64,000 bases of DNA from Bdellovibrio bacteriovorus (GCF_002208115.1 NZ_CP020946.1:2604001-2668000), one strand, 5' to 3'. Counted from the stretch's first letter, positions 35,339-43,058 are shown. Made by a program: numbers and translations. Notes: generated by a model not told the origin, from the letters alone.

Positions 35339-35884
35339 TTGAAAGCACTTATTTTTACCATGACCATGCTGTTATCCATCAACTCCTTTGCCAAAGACGC
35401 CAACTATACTTCCCGCAAACTGCAATATGCACTGGAGATCCTGACCTCTATCACCGAAGAATCCAAGGTGACCCAGGTTCAGCCTAACAAAGACATCAAA
35501 GCCATGATGATTGAATATGGGATCAAGGAAGGTGCTCTGGAATCCGCAGAGGACTTTAACTGGGTCAATGACAACAGCGCCTGGGAAGGTGACTCTACCA
35601 AATGGGGCACGGACACTCTCGAAGGCGCAAAATCTTATGTGATTTCAGTGCTGGAGCAGCGTCTGGAATACAGTGACAATAACTCAGCCGACAAAGTGGT
35701 TTTCGCTGACAACTATATGAAGGCCCAACATGCCTTTTCTTTGCTGAATGAACTTAAAGGCATTCAGTATGGCGTTGGCCCCGTGGGGGCCGTTCAGTGT
35801 GGCGGACAATACGCGGCCCTGCTGATCATCGATACTTTCACTGGTACTATCTATACGATTATCATGGAAGCTTCGGGCTGCTGA
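35339..35884 (+). CDS. exported protein of unknown function
   Basis: 181 residues from a TTG start with GGAG six bases upstream and a signal peptide (MKALIFTMTMLLSINSFA). The mature protein is acidic, with Trp/Asn/Glu-rich segments (EDFNWVNDNSAWEGDSTKWG) and a helical stretch (FADNYMKAQHAFSLLNELKG), ending in a hydrophobic tail (YAALLIIDTFTGTIYTIIME) with Cys residues at CGG and the final GC. No family was recognised. It has its own upstream region and no terminator I can see. Confidence 0.6.
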   Translation: MKALIFTMTMLLSINSFAKDANYTSRKLQYALEILTSITEESKVTQVQPNKDIKAMMIEYGIKEGALESAEDFNWVNDNSAWEGDSTKWGTDTLEGAKSYVISVLEQRLEYSDNNSADKVVFADNYMKAQHAFSLLNELKGIQYGVGPVGAVQCGGQYAALLIIDTFTGTIYTIIMEASGC

Positions 35885-35889
35885 TCGGT

Positions 35890-35991
35890 TTACAGTTCAA
35901 GTACTGCGCCCTCGACTTCTTTAAGAACCAACTTTGCATTGCCGGTTTGGACATCCATCAAGGCCATGCCGGAAGGCTGACCCCAGATAAT
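35890..35991 (-). pseudogene. possible C-terminal gene remnant
   Basis: On the minus strand a short open stretch reads IIWGQPSGMALMDVQTGN, then AKLVLKEVEGAVLEL and a stop. It looks like the end of a normal protein, with no start codon or ribosome binding site and a stop just upstream. The origin is unknown. At this length, chance cannot be ruled out. Confidence 0.25.
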
Positions 35992-36033
35992 TCATGAAAT
36001 TTCGAACGGTCAGCAAGCCGGGCCTTTGCCGCG

Positions 36034-37215
36034 TCAGTGTCCCAGCAGGCTTCGATCAGCCTTCACCACCACCGAACCCGCACTTGCTTTTCCGCTGATG
36101 TAAGCAACCAGTGTGGCCAGCAATGAAATACCCAGCGCCGTCCAGGCTGTCGTTATCAGATTTCCATTATCGATGGAAACTCCCCCTGCCCAGGCACCTA
36201 GCGCATTACCCAGATTGAAGGCAGCAATGTTAAGAGCGGACACCAAGGTCGGAGCTTCCGCCGCATGTTCCAGCGCCCGCATTTGCAGTGGTGGAACGGT
36301 CGCAAAACCAGCAAAGCCCAGCAGAGTGACCAAAGCCAATGCCGCCAGCTTATAACCCATCAGGAAAGTGAACCCGAATAAAACCAGAGACAGCAACAAC
36401 AGAGTTCCCACCAAAGTGCGGTTCAGGTGTTTATCCGCCCACTTGCCACCGACAATATTTCCCACGACCAGCCCCGCACCAAACAGCAACAGAATCGGTG
36501 AAACGGACGCCACTGCAAACCCTGATACGTCCGTCAGAATAGGTGCAATGTAAGTGAAAACGGCAAATACCCCGGCGAAGCCAAAGACAGTCAACAGCAG
36601 ACTTAGCAAAACCTGCGGTTTCATCACAACACTGATTTCTTTACCCATACCTGCCGCATCACCTGTTTCTTTCTGTGCAGGAACAAAGAAGATCAACGCC
36701 GCCATCGCCAAAGGTCCCACTGCAGTCACCGCCCAGAATGTCGCATGCCATCCGTAATTTTGACCAAGCCAGGTGCCAAAGGGAACTCCCAAAACGTTCG
36801 CCAGGGTCAGCCCGGTAAACATCAAAGCAATCGCCGTGGCCCTTTGATTTGGTTTTACAAGACTGGTGGCAAGCACTGATCCGATTCCAAAGAATGTTCC
36901 GTGCGCAAAGGATGTTAACACCCGCGCGATCATCAAGATGGAATAACTGGGCGCCAGGGCGCAAATCAGATTCCCCAGAGTGAAGATCGCCATCAAAATC
37001 ACCAGAGCGCGCTTCTTTGGCCACTTCGCAGAAAGCAGTGACAGCACGGGTGCCCCGATCGCCACCCCCAGGGCATAACCGCTAACCAGCAGTCCCGCTG
37101 ACGAAAGACTCACCCCCAGGTCCTTGGCCATTTGGGGCAACAATCCCATAATCACAAATTCAGTCGTTCCAATTCCAAACGCTCCGATCATCAGTGCGTA
37201 TATTGCTAAAGGCAT
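36034..37215 (-). CDS. MFS efflux transporter of the DHA1 (AraJ/PbuE-like) type
   Basis: 393 residues with 12 predicted membrane helices. It is a proton-driven exporter. Typical motifs: FGIGTTEFVIMGLLPQMAKD in helix 1, the motif-A-like LLSAKWPKKRALVILM in loop 2-3, and ARVLTSFAHGTFFGIGSVLA in helix 4-5, which marks the DHA1 group of drug, sugar or nucleoside exporters. The ATG at 37215 has GGAGG six bases upstream; the long in-frame extension beyond it runs into the divergent promoter and the regulator gene. It diverges from a LysR regulator across a gap with two palindromes, a usual layout for controlled efflux. The substrate is unknown. Confidence 0.92.
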   Translation of the reverse strand: MPLAIYALMIGAFGIGTTEFVIMGLLPQMAKDLGVSLSSAGLLVSGYALGVAIGAPVLSLLSAKWPKKRALVILMAIFTLGNLICALAPSYSILMIARVLTSFAHGTFFGIGSVLATSLVKPNQRATAIALMFTGLTLANVLGVPFGTWLGQNYGWHATFWAVTAVGPLAMAALIFFVPAQKETGDAAGMGKEISVVMKPQVLLSLLLTVFGFAGVFAVFTYIAPILTDVSGFAVASVSPILLLFGAGLVVGNIVGGKWADKHLNRTLVGTLLLLSLVLFGFTFLMGYKLAALALVTLLGFAGFATVPPLQMRALEHAAEAPTLVSALNIAAFNLGNALGAWAGGVSIDNGNLITTAWTALGISLLATLVAYISGKASAGSVVVKADRSLLGH

Positions 37216-37231
37216 TTGAGCCTCCTTGTAT

Positions 37232-37280
37232 AACCACCAATCTATCAGGATTGGGGTTGCCCATTTAGTCACGAATGGGC
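37232..37280. promoter_or_regulatory. two operator-like palindromes in the MFS-LysR divergent gap
   Basis: CCAATC (37237-37242) and GATTGG (37249-37254), extended by AACC/GGTT, form one inverted repeat. GCCCATT (37259-37265) and AATGGGC (37274-37280) form a second with an 8-bp spacer. They lie next to each other between the two start codons, as expected for recognition and activation sites of a LysR-type protein, probably the product of the gene at 37307. Confidence 0.55.
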
Positions 37281-37306
37281 AAAATATATTTGATTCGGAG
37301 TCAATA

Positions 37307-38197
37307 ATGAAAACAACCCTGGACGAGCTGCAAACCTTTATAACGATTGTGGACACAGGCTCTATCAGCGCCGCCGCTGAGGAGCTGAATCAAACTCCTT
37401 CCGGAATCAGCCGCACCCTGGCCCGACTGGAAAAAAAGCTGCGAGTGACGCTGCTAAGAAGAACCACACGTAAACTTGATCTGACTGCGGAGGGTGAAAG
37501 ATTTCTGCAAAGCTCCCGGGAAGTCATTCAGGCCCTGGAAAACGCCGAAGAATCCGTGGGTTCCAAAAGCACTCCATCAGGGGTTCTGCGTATTGATTCA
37601 GCCTCGCCGTTTATTCTGCATTCGGTGGTGCCTTACCTGAATGAGTTCCACAAACTGTACCCGGAAGTACAGGTGGAGCTGTTTAACAGTGAACGCAATA
37701 TTGACCTGATCGAAAACAGAATCGATGTCGCCATTCGAATTGGAGAACTTGCCGATTCGTCCCTTCATGCTGTCAGCCTGGGACAAAGCCGAAGACGAGT
37801 TCTGGCGAGTCCCCAGTATCTGAAAGCCTATGGCACCCCCAAAAGTGTCGAGGACCTGCAGAATCATATCCTGATTGGTTTTACCGATCCCCAAAAGCTG
37901 AACCATTGGCCGCTTAAATACAGCGGTGGCACCCGCTACCCTATCAAGGCAAAATTCAGCGCCTCCAGCGGAGAAACAATTCTTCGCTTGGTTAAAAGCG
38001 GTGTCGGTATCGCCTGCCTTGGCGACTTCATGACAATCCCCGAACGCGAAAGCGGCGACTTGGTTCAAGTCCTGCCCGGCGCCGCCGTGGAACAAAAAGA
38101 GCAAATCCACGCCATCTATTACAAAAACGCGCAGTTATCATTGAGAGCCGACGTCTTCATCAAATTCCTAAAAGGAAAACTGAAAAAAGCCTTGTAG
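37307..38197 (+). CDS. LysR family transcription regulator
   Basis: 296 residues. The N-terminal winged helix-turn-helix (LDELQTFITIVDTGSISAAA, EELNQTPSGISRTLARLEKK) binds DNA, and the C-terminal type-2 periplasmic-binding fold (about 90-290, IDSASPFILHSVVPYLNEF; FSASSGETILRLVKSGVGIA) senses an effector. The form is close to the group that controls neighbouring MFS exporters. The ATG at 37307 has CGGAG six bases upstream; a longer in-frame reading from 37226 covers the operator region and has no ribosome binding site. It probably controls the divergent MFS gene and itself. Confidence 0.93.
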   Translation: MKTTLDELQTFITIVDTGSISAAAEELNQTPSGISRTLARLEKKLRVTLLRRTTRKLDLTAEGERFLQSSREVIQALENAEESVGSKSTPSGVLRIDSASPFILHSVVPYLNEFHKLYPEVQVELFNSERNIDLIENRIDVAIRIGELADSSLHAVSLGQSRRRVLASPQYLKAYGTPKSVEDLQNHILIGFTDPQKLNHWPLKYSGGTRYPIKAKFSASSGETILRLVKSGVGIACLGDFMTIPERESGDLVQVLPGAAVEQKEQIHAIYYKNAQLSLRADVFIKFLKGKLKKAL

Positions 38198-38357
38198 AGC
38201 TTAACCAGGCCTCGTTAAAGAAGAAAGGGTTCGACTGTCCATTAAGAATACAGTCCTGGAAGATTTTCATCCTCTGGCAAATTTTAAGAAGGATCTCTCA
38301 GGTTAAAGTATATTCGATCTGTTTGAATACTTTTAATTCATGCCTGCAGGAGGTTCT

Positions 38358-38651
38358 GTGAAATCCGTATTTGCATCTATTATTTTCATTTTAGCTTCGA
38401 CTTCGGCATTCGCTGCGAACAAGGATTGTACTGCATCGAAGAAAACCGTAGCCCAAATTGAACAACTCAGAATTATTGATCTCCCTTATAAAGCTATCGA
38501 AGTAAAAACAGTTGAAGCACTAGTGACTGACAAATGTGTAAAGTCTCGTTTAAGTAACGAAGAGATTTACAATTTATCCCAGCTGCTTTTGTCACATGAG
38601 TATTCACAAGACTCTGCAGATCAGATTATCAACGAGTTCCTTGCTCAGTAA
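38358..38651 (+). CDS. small exported protein of unknown function
   Basis: 97 residues from a GTG with GGAGG four bases upstream and a signal peptide (MKSVFASIIFILASTSAFA). The mature part is helical with two Cys residues (KDCTASKK, DKCVKSRL) that could form one disulfide. It has low G/C content and AT-rich codons, unlike most of the window. The next small exported gene follows after 17 bp and is probably co-transcribed. No family was recognised. The gap before it has an AAAGTAT/ATACTTT inverted repeat (38305-38333) in AT-rich promoter sequence. Confidence 0.65.
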   Translation: MKSVFASIIFILASTSAFAANKDCTASKKTVAQIEQLRIIDLPYKAIEVKTVEALVTDKCVKSRLSNEEIYNLSQLLLSHEYSQDSADQIINEFLAQ

Positions 38652-38668
38652 TTCCAGGAGACTTACAG

Positions 38669-39109
38669 ATGAAAACAATTATCTCGATGATTTTTACAAC
38701 GCTTGTGACCTCTTATGCTTCTGCAGGCAATGTTCAAGTTAACTGCACTGGCGTAGATGGCGCTGGTCGTGAAGTTTTGATCAGCCTTATTGATGTTACT
38801 GGCGATGGCTTTGGCAGCGCATTTGGCGTGTTAGCAGCTAAAACTGATTCAGGAGTAAATACTATTGCTACTCGCGCTTGGTTGGTCGGTCGCGAAGGCA
38901 AAATGGAAGACGAAGGAATTGGCTTTAATAAAGACCTTTATATTGAAACCGATGACGTAGCTTTGAATCTTGATAAAACAGGTCGCCAACGATACACAGG
39001 CTCCATCTGTGGCCCCCGTAACAACATCAAAATCGCGGGCATTCAGTTTGGCCAAGACGACTGTTTTGACTTAGTTTGTTCTTCTAAAGGCCTAAGCACT
39101 CTTAAATAA
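38669..39109 (+). CDS. exported beta-domain protein of unknown function
   Basis: 146 residues with a signal peptide (MKTIISMIFTTLVTSYASA). The mature protein is beta-rich (NVQVNCTGVDGAGREVLISL and following) with four Cys residues (VNCTG, SICGP, DDCFD, LVCSS), suggesting two disulfides. It has low G/C content like the preceding gene, with which it forms a two-gene unit. No function can be assigned. The pair lies directly before a tRNA gene with a duplicated 3' end, so transfer is conceivable. Confidence 0.65.
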   Translation: MKTIISMIFTTLVTSYASAGNVQVNCTGVDGAGREVLISLIDVTGDGFGSAFGVLAAKTDSGVNTIATRAWLVGREGKMEDEGIGFNKDLYIETDDVALNLDKTGRQRYTGSICGPRNNIKIAGIQFGQDDCFDLVCSSKGLSTLK

Positions 39110-39126
39110 ATCCCCCAACGACAAGG

Positions 39127-39140
39127 GGTGCAGTCGGCAG
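39127..39140. repeat. second copy of the tRNA-Arg 3' end (att-like repeat)
   Basis: GGTGCAGTCGGCAG is identical to 39163-39176, the 3' end of the tRNA-Arg gene including two bases of its CCA. The copies start 36 bp apart. Integrases often target tRNA 3' ends and leave such repeats. Confidence 0.55.
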
Positions 39141-39161
39141 TTGTGCCAGCGCTAAAAAGGA

Positions 39162-39237
39162 TGGTGCAGTCGGCAGGACTCGAACCTGCAACCCCTTGGT
39201 TCGAAGCCAAGTGCTCTATCCATTGAACTACGACTGC
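39162..39237 (-). tRNA. tRNA-Arg (anticodon TCG)
   Basis: 76 nt on the minus strand with an encoded CCA. The acceptor stem GCAGTCG pairs with CGACTGC, U8 and A9 are in place, the D arm is GTTC..GAGC, and the anticodon stem CTTGG/CCAAG holds the loop CTTCGAA with anticodon TCG (reads CGA). The T arm carries GGTTCGAGTCC. All conserved positions look normal. Confidence 0.96.
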
Positions 39238-39306
39238 ACAGAGGGCCCCAGACTATCAATGAAGCCCGGAAGAACGCAAGGTTTGGGCTAGCGCAACGTG
39301 GCGTCA

Positions 39307-39912
39307 TTACAAATTCACGAAATCTGTGTCGTGTTCCAAGTAAGGGCATAAAGCGGATGTCATGCGGCTTGTCAGGTGTTTTTGGATGCCTTTTTCATTT
39401 AAAAAACCGAATTGAAAAATAGCCCCTTGGATAAGGGCTTCCAAAGTCATGGCGTAGTCTTTGACGTCCGGGATTTTTTTCAGCTCTTTCCGGGCGACAG
39501 CTTCTTCCAAAAGGCGCTGGATGATTTTTCTGGTTTCTCCAAAATAGGCGGCGACCTTTTTTCGCGCTTTGGGGTCTTCAGCTTCGGTTCCCAGCCAGCG
39601 GAGATGTTCCCCCAAGCGGTCCGAATCCACGCTTTTGGCGATCAAGCGCAGAAATTCAAACAGACCAGTCAGTCCGTTCAGTTGCAGAATTTTTTCTGCA
39701 TTCACCCGCCCCAGATTCTCATCCCACTTCTGGTTGCGGGCCAGAAATGCCATTTGTTTTTTGCTTTTAAATCTTTTCACCAAGGCTGCCGGGGAAAGAT
39801 GGGTCGCCCTGGCGACTTGCTCGAAAGTAAATGATTCGAAACCCTCCCGGGCAATGACATCAAAGGCGGCGGACAGTACTTCGGAATCACTGGTCTTTTT
39901 AGGTCTAGCCAT
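39307..39912 (-). CDS. TetR family transcription regulator
   Basis: 201 residues. The N-terminal helix-turn-helix (DSEVLSAAFDVIAREGFESF, TFEQVARATHLSPAALVKRF) is typical of TetR repressors; the C-terminal helices (about 70-190) form the ligand-binding and dimerisation part and end with a variable region. It diverges from the clpP gene, with only 51 bp between the two start codons and an 18-bp palindrome in that gap, so it very likely controls itself and clpP. The ligand is unknown. Confidence 0.92.
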   Translation of the reverse strand: MARPKKTSDSEVLSAAFDVIAREGFESFTFEQVARATHLSPAALVKRFKSKKQMAFLARNQKWDENLGRVNAEKILQLNGLTGLFEFLRLIAKSVDSDRLGEHLRWLGTEAEDPKARKKVAAYFGETRKIIQRLLEEAVARKELKKIPDVKDYAMTLEALIQGAIFQFGFLNEKGIQKHLTSRMTSALCPYLEHDTDFVNL

Positions 39913-39922
39913 AGTTCTAGAT

Positions 39923-39940
39923 AGTAAATGGATATTTACT
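39923..39940. promoter_or_regulatory. TetR-type operator between tetR-like gene and clpP
   Basis: AGTAAAT (39923-39929), spacer GGAT, ATTTACT (39934-39940): a perfect 18-bp palindrome in the 51-bp divergent gap. Its length and place fit a TetR-family dimer site that would block both promoters. Confidence 0.6.
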
Positions 39941-39963
39941 TATTATCAACTGCGGAGGTGCTT

Positions 39964-40566
39964 ATGGCCATCAATCCGTTCGTTATTGAGTCAACGTCCG
40001 CCGGGGAACGCAGTTATGAAATCTATTCCCGACTTTTGAAAGACCGTATTGTCATACTGGGTTCCGTGGTGAATGACGAAGTTGCGATGTCCCTTTGTGC
40101 GCAACTGCTGTTTTTGGAAGTGAATGATCCTGACAAAGACATTCATCTTTACATTAACTCCCCTGGAGGGTCTGTCTCCGCTGGGCTGGCCATTTATGAT
40201 GTCATGCAGTTTATAAAATGCGATGTTGCCACTTACTGCCTGGGAATGGCTGCCAGCATGGGGTCATTTTTACTAATGGCCGGCACCCCCGGAAAGCGCC
40301 ACGCGATGCCGAACAGTCGTATTCTGTTACATCAGCCGCACCTGGGGGATGGGGGCCTTGGCGGTCAGGTGACCGATATCGAAATTCATGCACGCGAGCT
40401 TGTGCGAACAAAGAAGAAAATGACAGGGATCTATGCCGCACACACGGGGCAAAAGGTTGAACATTTAGAACAGATCATGGAGCGCGACCACTACATGAGT
40501 GCCGACGAGGCCAAGGCTTTTCGTCTGGTGGATCACGTCGTGCCACCTCGGAAAAAATTGGGGTGA
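39964..40566 (+). CDS. clpP: ClpP family serine protease
   Basis: 200 residues. ClpP forms a barrel of two heptamers and degrades proteins fed by a Clp ATPase. The catalytic triad is intact: Ser about 98 in GMAASMGSF, His about 123 in LLHQPHLG and Asp about 175 in ERDHYMSADEA. The N-terminus (VIESTSAGERSYEIYSRLLK) is normal. The ATG at 39964 has GGAGG five bases upstream; an in-frame ATG at 39928 lies inside the operator palindrome and is not believed. There is no clpX beside it, and it is under a divergent TetR regulator, so it may be a second, conditionally expressed copy rather than the housekeeping one. Confidence 0.92.
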   Translation: MAINPFVIESTSAGERSYEIYSRLLKDRIVILGSVVNDEVAMSLCAQLLFLEVNDPDKDIHLYINSPGGSVSAGLAIYDVMQFIKCDVATYCLGMAASMGSFLLMAGTPGKRHAMPNSRILLHQPHLGDGGLGGQVTDIEIHARELVRTKKKMTGIYAAHTGQKVEHLEQIMERDHYMSADEAKAFRLVDHVVPPRKKLG

Positions 40567-40577
40567 GACCGGGCCGA

Positions 40578-41225
40578 TCAGATATCTTTGACGATAAGAT
40601 GATTTTTAAGTTCGTTGGCTTTACCGGAATTGACCGGGAAGTGAGTTTGAAGGTCCTTGCCGCAGGCTTCAATCGCCGCTACAAATCCATCCGCCCACTT
40701 GCCGTCATGCAGATGTTTACCAAGCATACCCAGGATATCGTCCCAGTGTTCTTTCGGAAGCTTTTGGGAAATACCTTCATCCGCCAGCACGACCGCCTTT
40801 TTTTCCATCACTGAAACGAAGATCAAAACCCCCGTCCCATTTTCGGTGCGATGGATGCGGTTCAGATAAAATTCCAGATGAGCACGACGATGGACTGAAT
40901 CCAGCTCGTCCTTTTCAGGCACAAACACTTTCTGAATCCACTTGGACTTGGCCAACACCTGCGAAAGACCAAAGAAGACCACGACAATCACCGGCCACAG
41001 GTAAACCCAAGGAGTCACCCACAACCAGTCACTGAACGGAAACTCAACAATGACCAAAAGCAGAGTCAAAAGCAAAGTCAGCGTCAAAGGCACATGCCCC
41101 ACTGCGGAAGAACGACGAACAATTACAGGAACAATCTCTCCCGAAGTGGTTTCCTCCACCTTGGAAATAGAAGCCTCAATCCGCGCAAGATCCGCCTCAG
41201 AAAGATATTTATTAATCCAACTCAT
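40578..41225 (-). CDS. membrane-bound TPM domain protein
   Basis: 215 residues. A TPM-type domain runs around two membrane segments (about 45-62 and 70-90). The N-terminal part (NKYLSEADLARIEASISKVE, ETTSGEIVPVIVRR) and the C-terminal part (VFVPEKDELDSVHRRAHLEF, GVLIFVSVMEKKAVVLADEG) are characteristic of this family, which occurs with LemA proteins and has been linked to membrane stress and, in plants, photosystem II repair. It lies downstream of the other TPM gene and lemA on the same strand, but a long inverted repeat (41340-41480) separates it from them and may uncouple its expression. Confidence 0.85.
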   Translation of the reverse strand: MSWINKYLSEADLARIEASISKVEETTSGEIVPVIVRRSSAVGHVPLTLTLLLTLLLVIVEFPFSDWLWVTPWVYLWPVIVVVFFGLSQVLAKSKWIQKVFVPEKDELDSVHRRAHLEFYLNRIHRTENGTGVLIFVSVMEKKAVVLADEGISQKLPKEHWDDILGMLGKHLHDGKWADGFVAAIEACGKDLQTHFPVNSGKANELKNHLIVKDI

Positions 41226-41339
41226 AAAGTTCCCTCAAAAAAACAATTACGCTTCCAAAACCCGCCAAAACGACTTCAGCACACCCAAGGCTAGGCTTTA
41301 AGCAACAAGGCGAATCCTAGGTTGAAAGCCGGTACTCCG

Positions 41340-41480
41340 CCTTGGCTTGGGCTATGGCCTTAGTGCCTTGAGCGCGAGTTCCGCAGCGAACCAAATTCCA
41401 CCAGCGGCAGCCACAAAAAAACAAAAAGAGCGAGGACTGTCCGAGCGAGCAAGGCACTAAGGCCATAGCCCAAGCCAAGG
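41340..41480. repeat. inverted-repeat element A, 31-bp perfect arms with conserved core
   Basis: The left arm 41340-41370 (starts CCTTGGCTTGGGCTATGG) is the exact reverse complement of 41450-41480. The 79-bp core contains GCGAGTTCCGCAGCGA and AGCCACAAAAAAACA..GAGCGAGGACTGTCCGAGC. Almost the same core, with different arms, is present at 42882-43019. The element lies between the two TPM genes, 16 bp behind the stop codon of the upstream one. It codes for nothing. As RNA it would form an extremely stable hairpin. Confidence 0.9.
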
Positions 41481-41496
41481 ACCGAGAGTAACGGCA

Positions 41497-42258
41497 TTAC
41501 CAACTGCCGGATGAGCCCCCGCCGCTGAAGCCACCGCCGCCTCCGGACCAGCCGCCTCCGCCGCCACCAGAAGACCATCCCCCACATCCCCCACCGCCGC
41601 CATAGCCACCGCCCCAGCCGCCACCACGAAGATGACGTCCACGACCGCCACCAAAGCGACCCAGGATAGAAATAATGATGAAGAGAATGATGATCACACC
41701 AATAGGAATATCACCGCCGGAACCGTCACGGTCACTTTTTGCAGGAACACCTTCCTGCAATCCGTTTTGTTCTGCGAACTCTTTATCCGCCAGGCGCAGG
41801 ATTTCATGCGTGCCCAGAACGATCCCGGCAGAAAACTGACGGGCGCGGAAAAGCGGCACCACCTGATCACGGATGATCCGGCTGGCGATCACATCGGGAA
41901 TGGCACCTTCAAGGCCCTGCCCGACTTCGATGCGCAGCTTGCGATCATTGGCGGCAATCAGGAACAAAACGCCGTTGTCTTTTTTCTCGTCGCCGAGCTT
42001 CCATTTGTCGGTGACCGCAATAGAAGCCATCTCGATGGGTGTGCCATCCAAAGTGGGAACGATCAAAACCTGAACTTGAGCGACCCCGCGTTTGTTGAAG
42101 TCATAAAGAAGCTGCATCAGCTCTTGACGATCATTGCGGGAAAGATAGCCCACCTCGTCCATCACCGGACCGGTCAGCGTAGGAACCTTAAACTCAGCCC
42201 GGGCGGAAACACCCAGGGCCAAGAAGAAAGCAAAAAAGGAAACTGTCAGTAAACGCAT
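41497..42258 (-). CDS. exported TPM domain protein with Gly-rich tail
   Basis: About 253 residues: a signal peptide (MRLLTVSFFAFFLALGVSARA), a TPM domain (about 25-165, with VMDEVGYLSRNDRQELMQLL, VQVLIVPTLDGTPIEMASIA, LRIEVGQGLEGAIPDVIASR), a membrane segment (about 190-210, IPIGVIIILFIIISILG), and a Gly-rich tail (GGGWGGGYGGGGGCGG and on to SSGSW). This is the usual architecture of YgcG/TPM proteins. The ATG at 42258 has AGGGA just upstream. It follows lemA after 13 bp, the common lemA-TPM pairing. Confidence 0.92.
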   Translation of the reverse strand: MRLLTVSFFAFFLALGVSARAEFKVPTLTGPVMDEVGYLSRNDRQELMQLLYDFNKRGVAQVQVLIVPTLDGTPIEMASIAVTDKWKLGDEKKDNGVLFLIAANDRKLRIEVGQGLEGAIPDVIASRIIRDQVVPLFRARQFSAGIVLGTHEILRLADKEFAEQNGLQEGVPAKSDRDGSGGDIPIGVIIILFIIISILGRFGGGRGRHLRGGGWGGGYGGGGGCGGWSSGGGGGGWSGGGGGFSGGGSSGSW

Positions 42259-42271
42259 GTTCCCTGACAAA

Positions 42272-42862
42272 CTAGAACTTCACTTCCGGAGCTTTTTCAG
42301 CAGAAGCCTTTTCTTCCGGAGTCATATCCCATTGAGGCATTTTTTCGAAGTGATACATGATCGCATTTGTCCAGCTTGTCGGCGGAACGCTGACCTGGTT
42401 GTTAAACACGTTGATAGACTCGATGTATCTTTGGCGAGCAATTGTGATGCGGTTTTCAGTGCCTTCCAACTGCGCCTGAAGATCACGGAAGTTCTGATCC
42501 GCTTTCAACTGAGGATACTGCTCAGACACCACCATCAAACGACCCAAAGCTTGAGACAAGCCACTTTGCGCCTGTTGGAATTTCGCCAACTGCTCTGGCG
42601 TCACTTTGGAAGGATCAATCTGCATAGCCGTCGCTTTGGCACGAGCTTCCGTCACCGCTGTCAAAGTAGCCTCTTCGTGTTTGGCATAACCCTTAACAAC
42701 ATTCACCAGATTCGGAATCAAATCAGCCCGACGTTTGTATTGATTGTTGACCTCAGCCAAAGCCGCCTCAGTCGCATTCTTAGATTGAGGAAGAGATTGA
42801 ATCCCACAACCTGCCAAAAACGGCATCAACATCAAAGCAAGAACTAGAATACGGTTTTTCAT
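42272..42862 (-). CDS. lemA: LemA family lipoprotein
   Basis: 196 residues. The signal peptide ends in the lipobox LAGC with Cys19, so this LemA is a lipoprotein, whereas many have an N-terminal anchor. The helical LemA core is clear: NNQYKRRADLIPNLVNVVKG, YAKHEEATLTAVTEARAKAT, LGRLMVVSEQYPQLKADQNF, RDLQAQLEGTENRITIARQR. LemA proteins occur with TPM proteins in many bacteria; their role is poorly known. The gene and the following TPM gene are flanked on both sides by copies of an inverted-repeat element (41340-41480 and 42882-43019), which leaves only about 20 bp between its start codon and the element. Confidence 0.93.
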   Translation of the reverse strand: MKNRILVLALMLMPFLAGCGIQSLPQSKNATEAALAEVNNQYKRRADLIPNLVNVVKGYAKHEEATLTAVTEARAKATAMQIDPSKVTPEQLAKFQQAQSGLSQALGRLMVVSEQYPQLKADQNFRDLQAQLEGTENRITIARQRYIESINVFNNQVSVPPTSWTNAIMYHFEKMPQWDMTPEEKASAEKAPEVKF

Positions 42863-42881
42863 AAAAACAAAGGCCTCCGTT

Positions 42882-43019
42882 AGATTCGTTAGAACTTATA
42901 GCTGGACATCGACGCGAGTTCCGCAGTGAGGTAAAACAGCCTCCGCGAAGCCACCGCCAAAAAAACACGAACGAGGACTGTCTGAGCGGCGAGGTCCAGC
43001 TATAAGTTCTAACGAATCT
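42882..43019. repeat. inverted-repeat element B, 26-bp perfect arms with the same core
   Basis: The left arm 42882-42907 (starts AGATTCGTTAGAACTTATAG) is the exact reverse complement of 42994-43019. The 86-bp core has GCGAGTTCCGCAGTGA and AGCCACCGCCAAAAAAACA..GAACGAGGACTGTCTGAGC, matching element A nearly base for base at its two ends. It fills most of the 196-bp divergent gap between lemA and the gene at 43059, so the promoters of both must lie in or right next to it; both arms contain TATA-like stretches. Confidence 0.9.
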
Positions 43020-43058
43020 CCCAGTGACCCACAATAAAAACCGAATTATAGTAGTCGG

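Noticed and set aside
30527-36007. The 15-mer CATGAAATTTCGAAC at 30527-30541 and 35993-36007
   Set aside because: One chance pair of 15-mers is expected in 64 kb; there is no further similarity around the two sites.
39928-39963. Earlier in-frame ATG for clpP
   Set aside because: It sits in the palindrome and has no ribosome binding site; GGAGG belongs to the ATG at 39964.
40450-40566. Suspected loss of the catalytic Asp in ClpP
   Set aside because: Counting along E. coli ClpP places the catalytic Asp in ERDRFLSAPEA, which aligns with ERDHYMSADEA here. The triad is complete.
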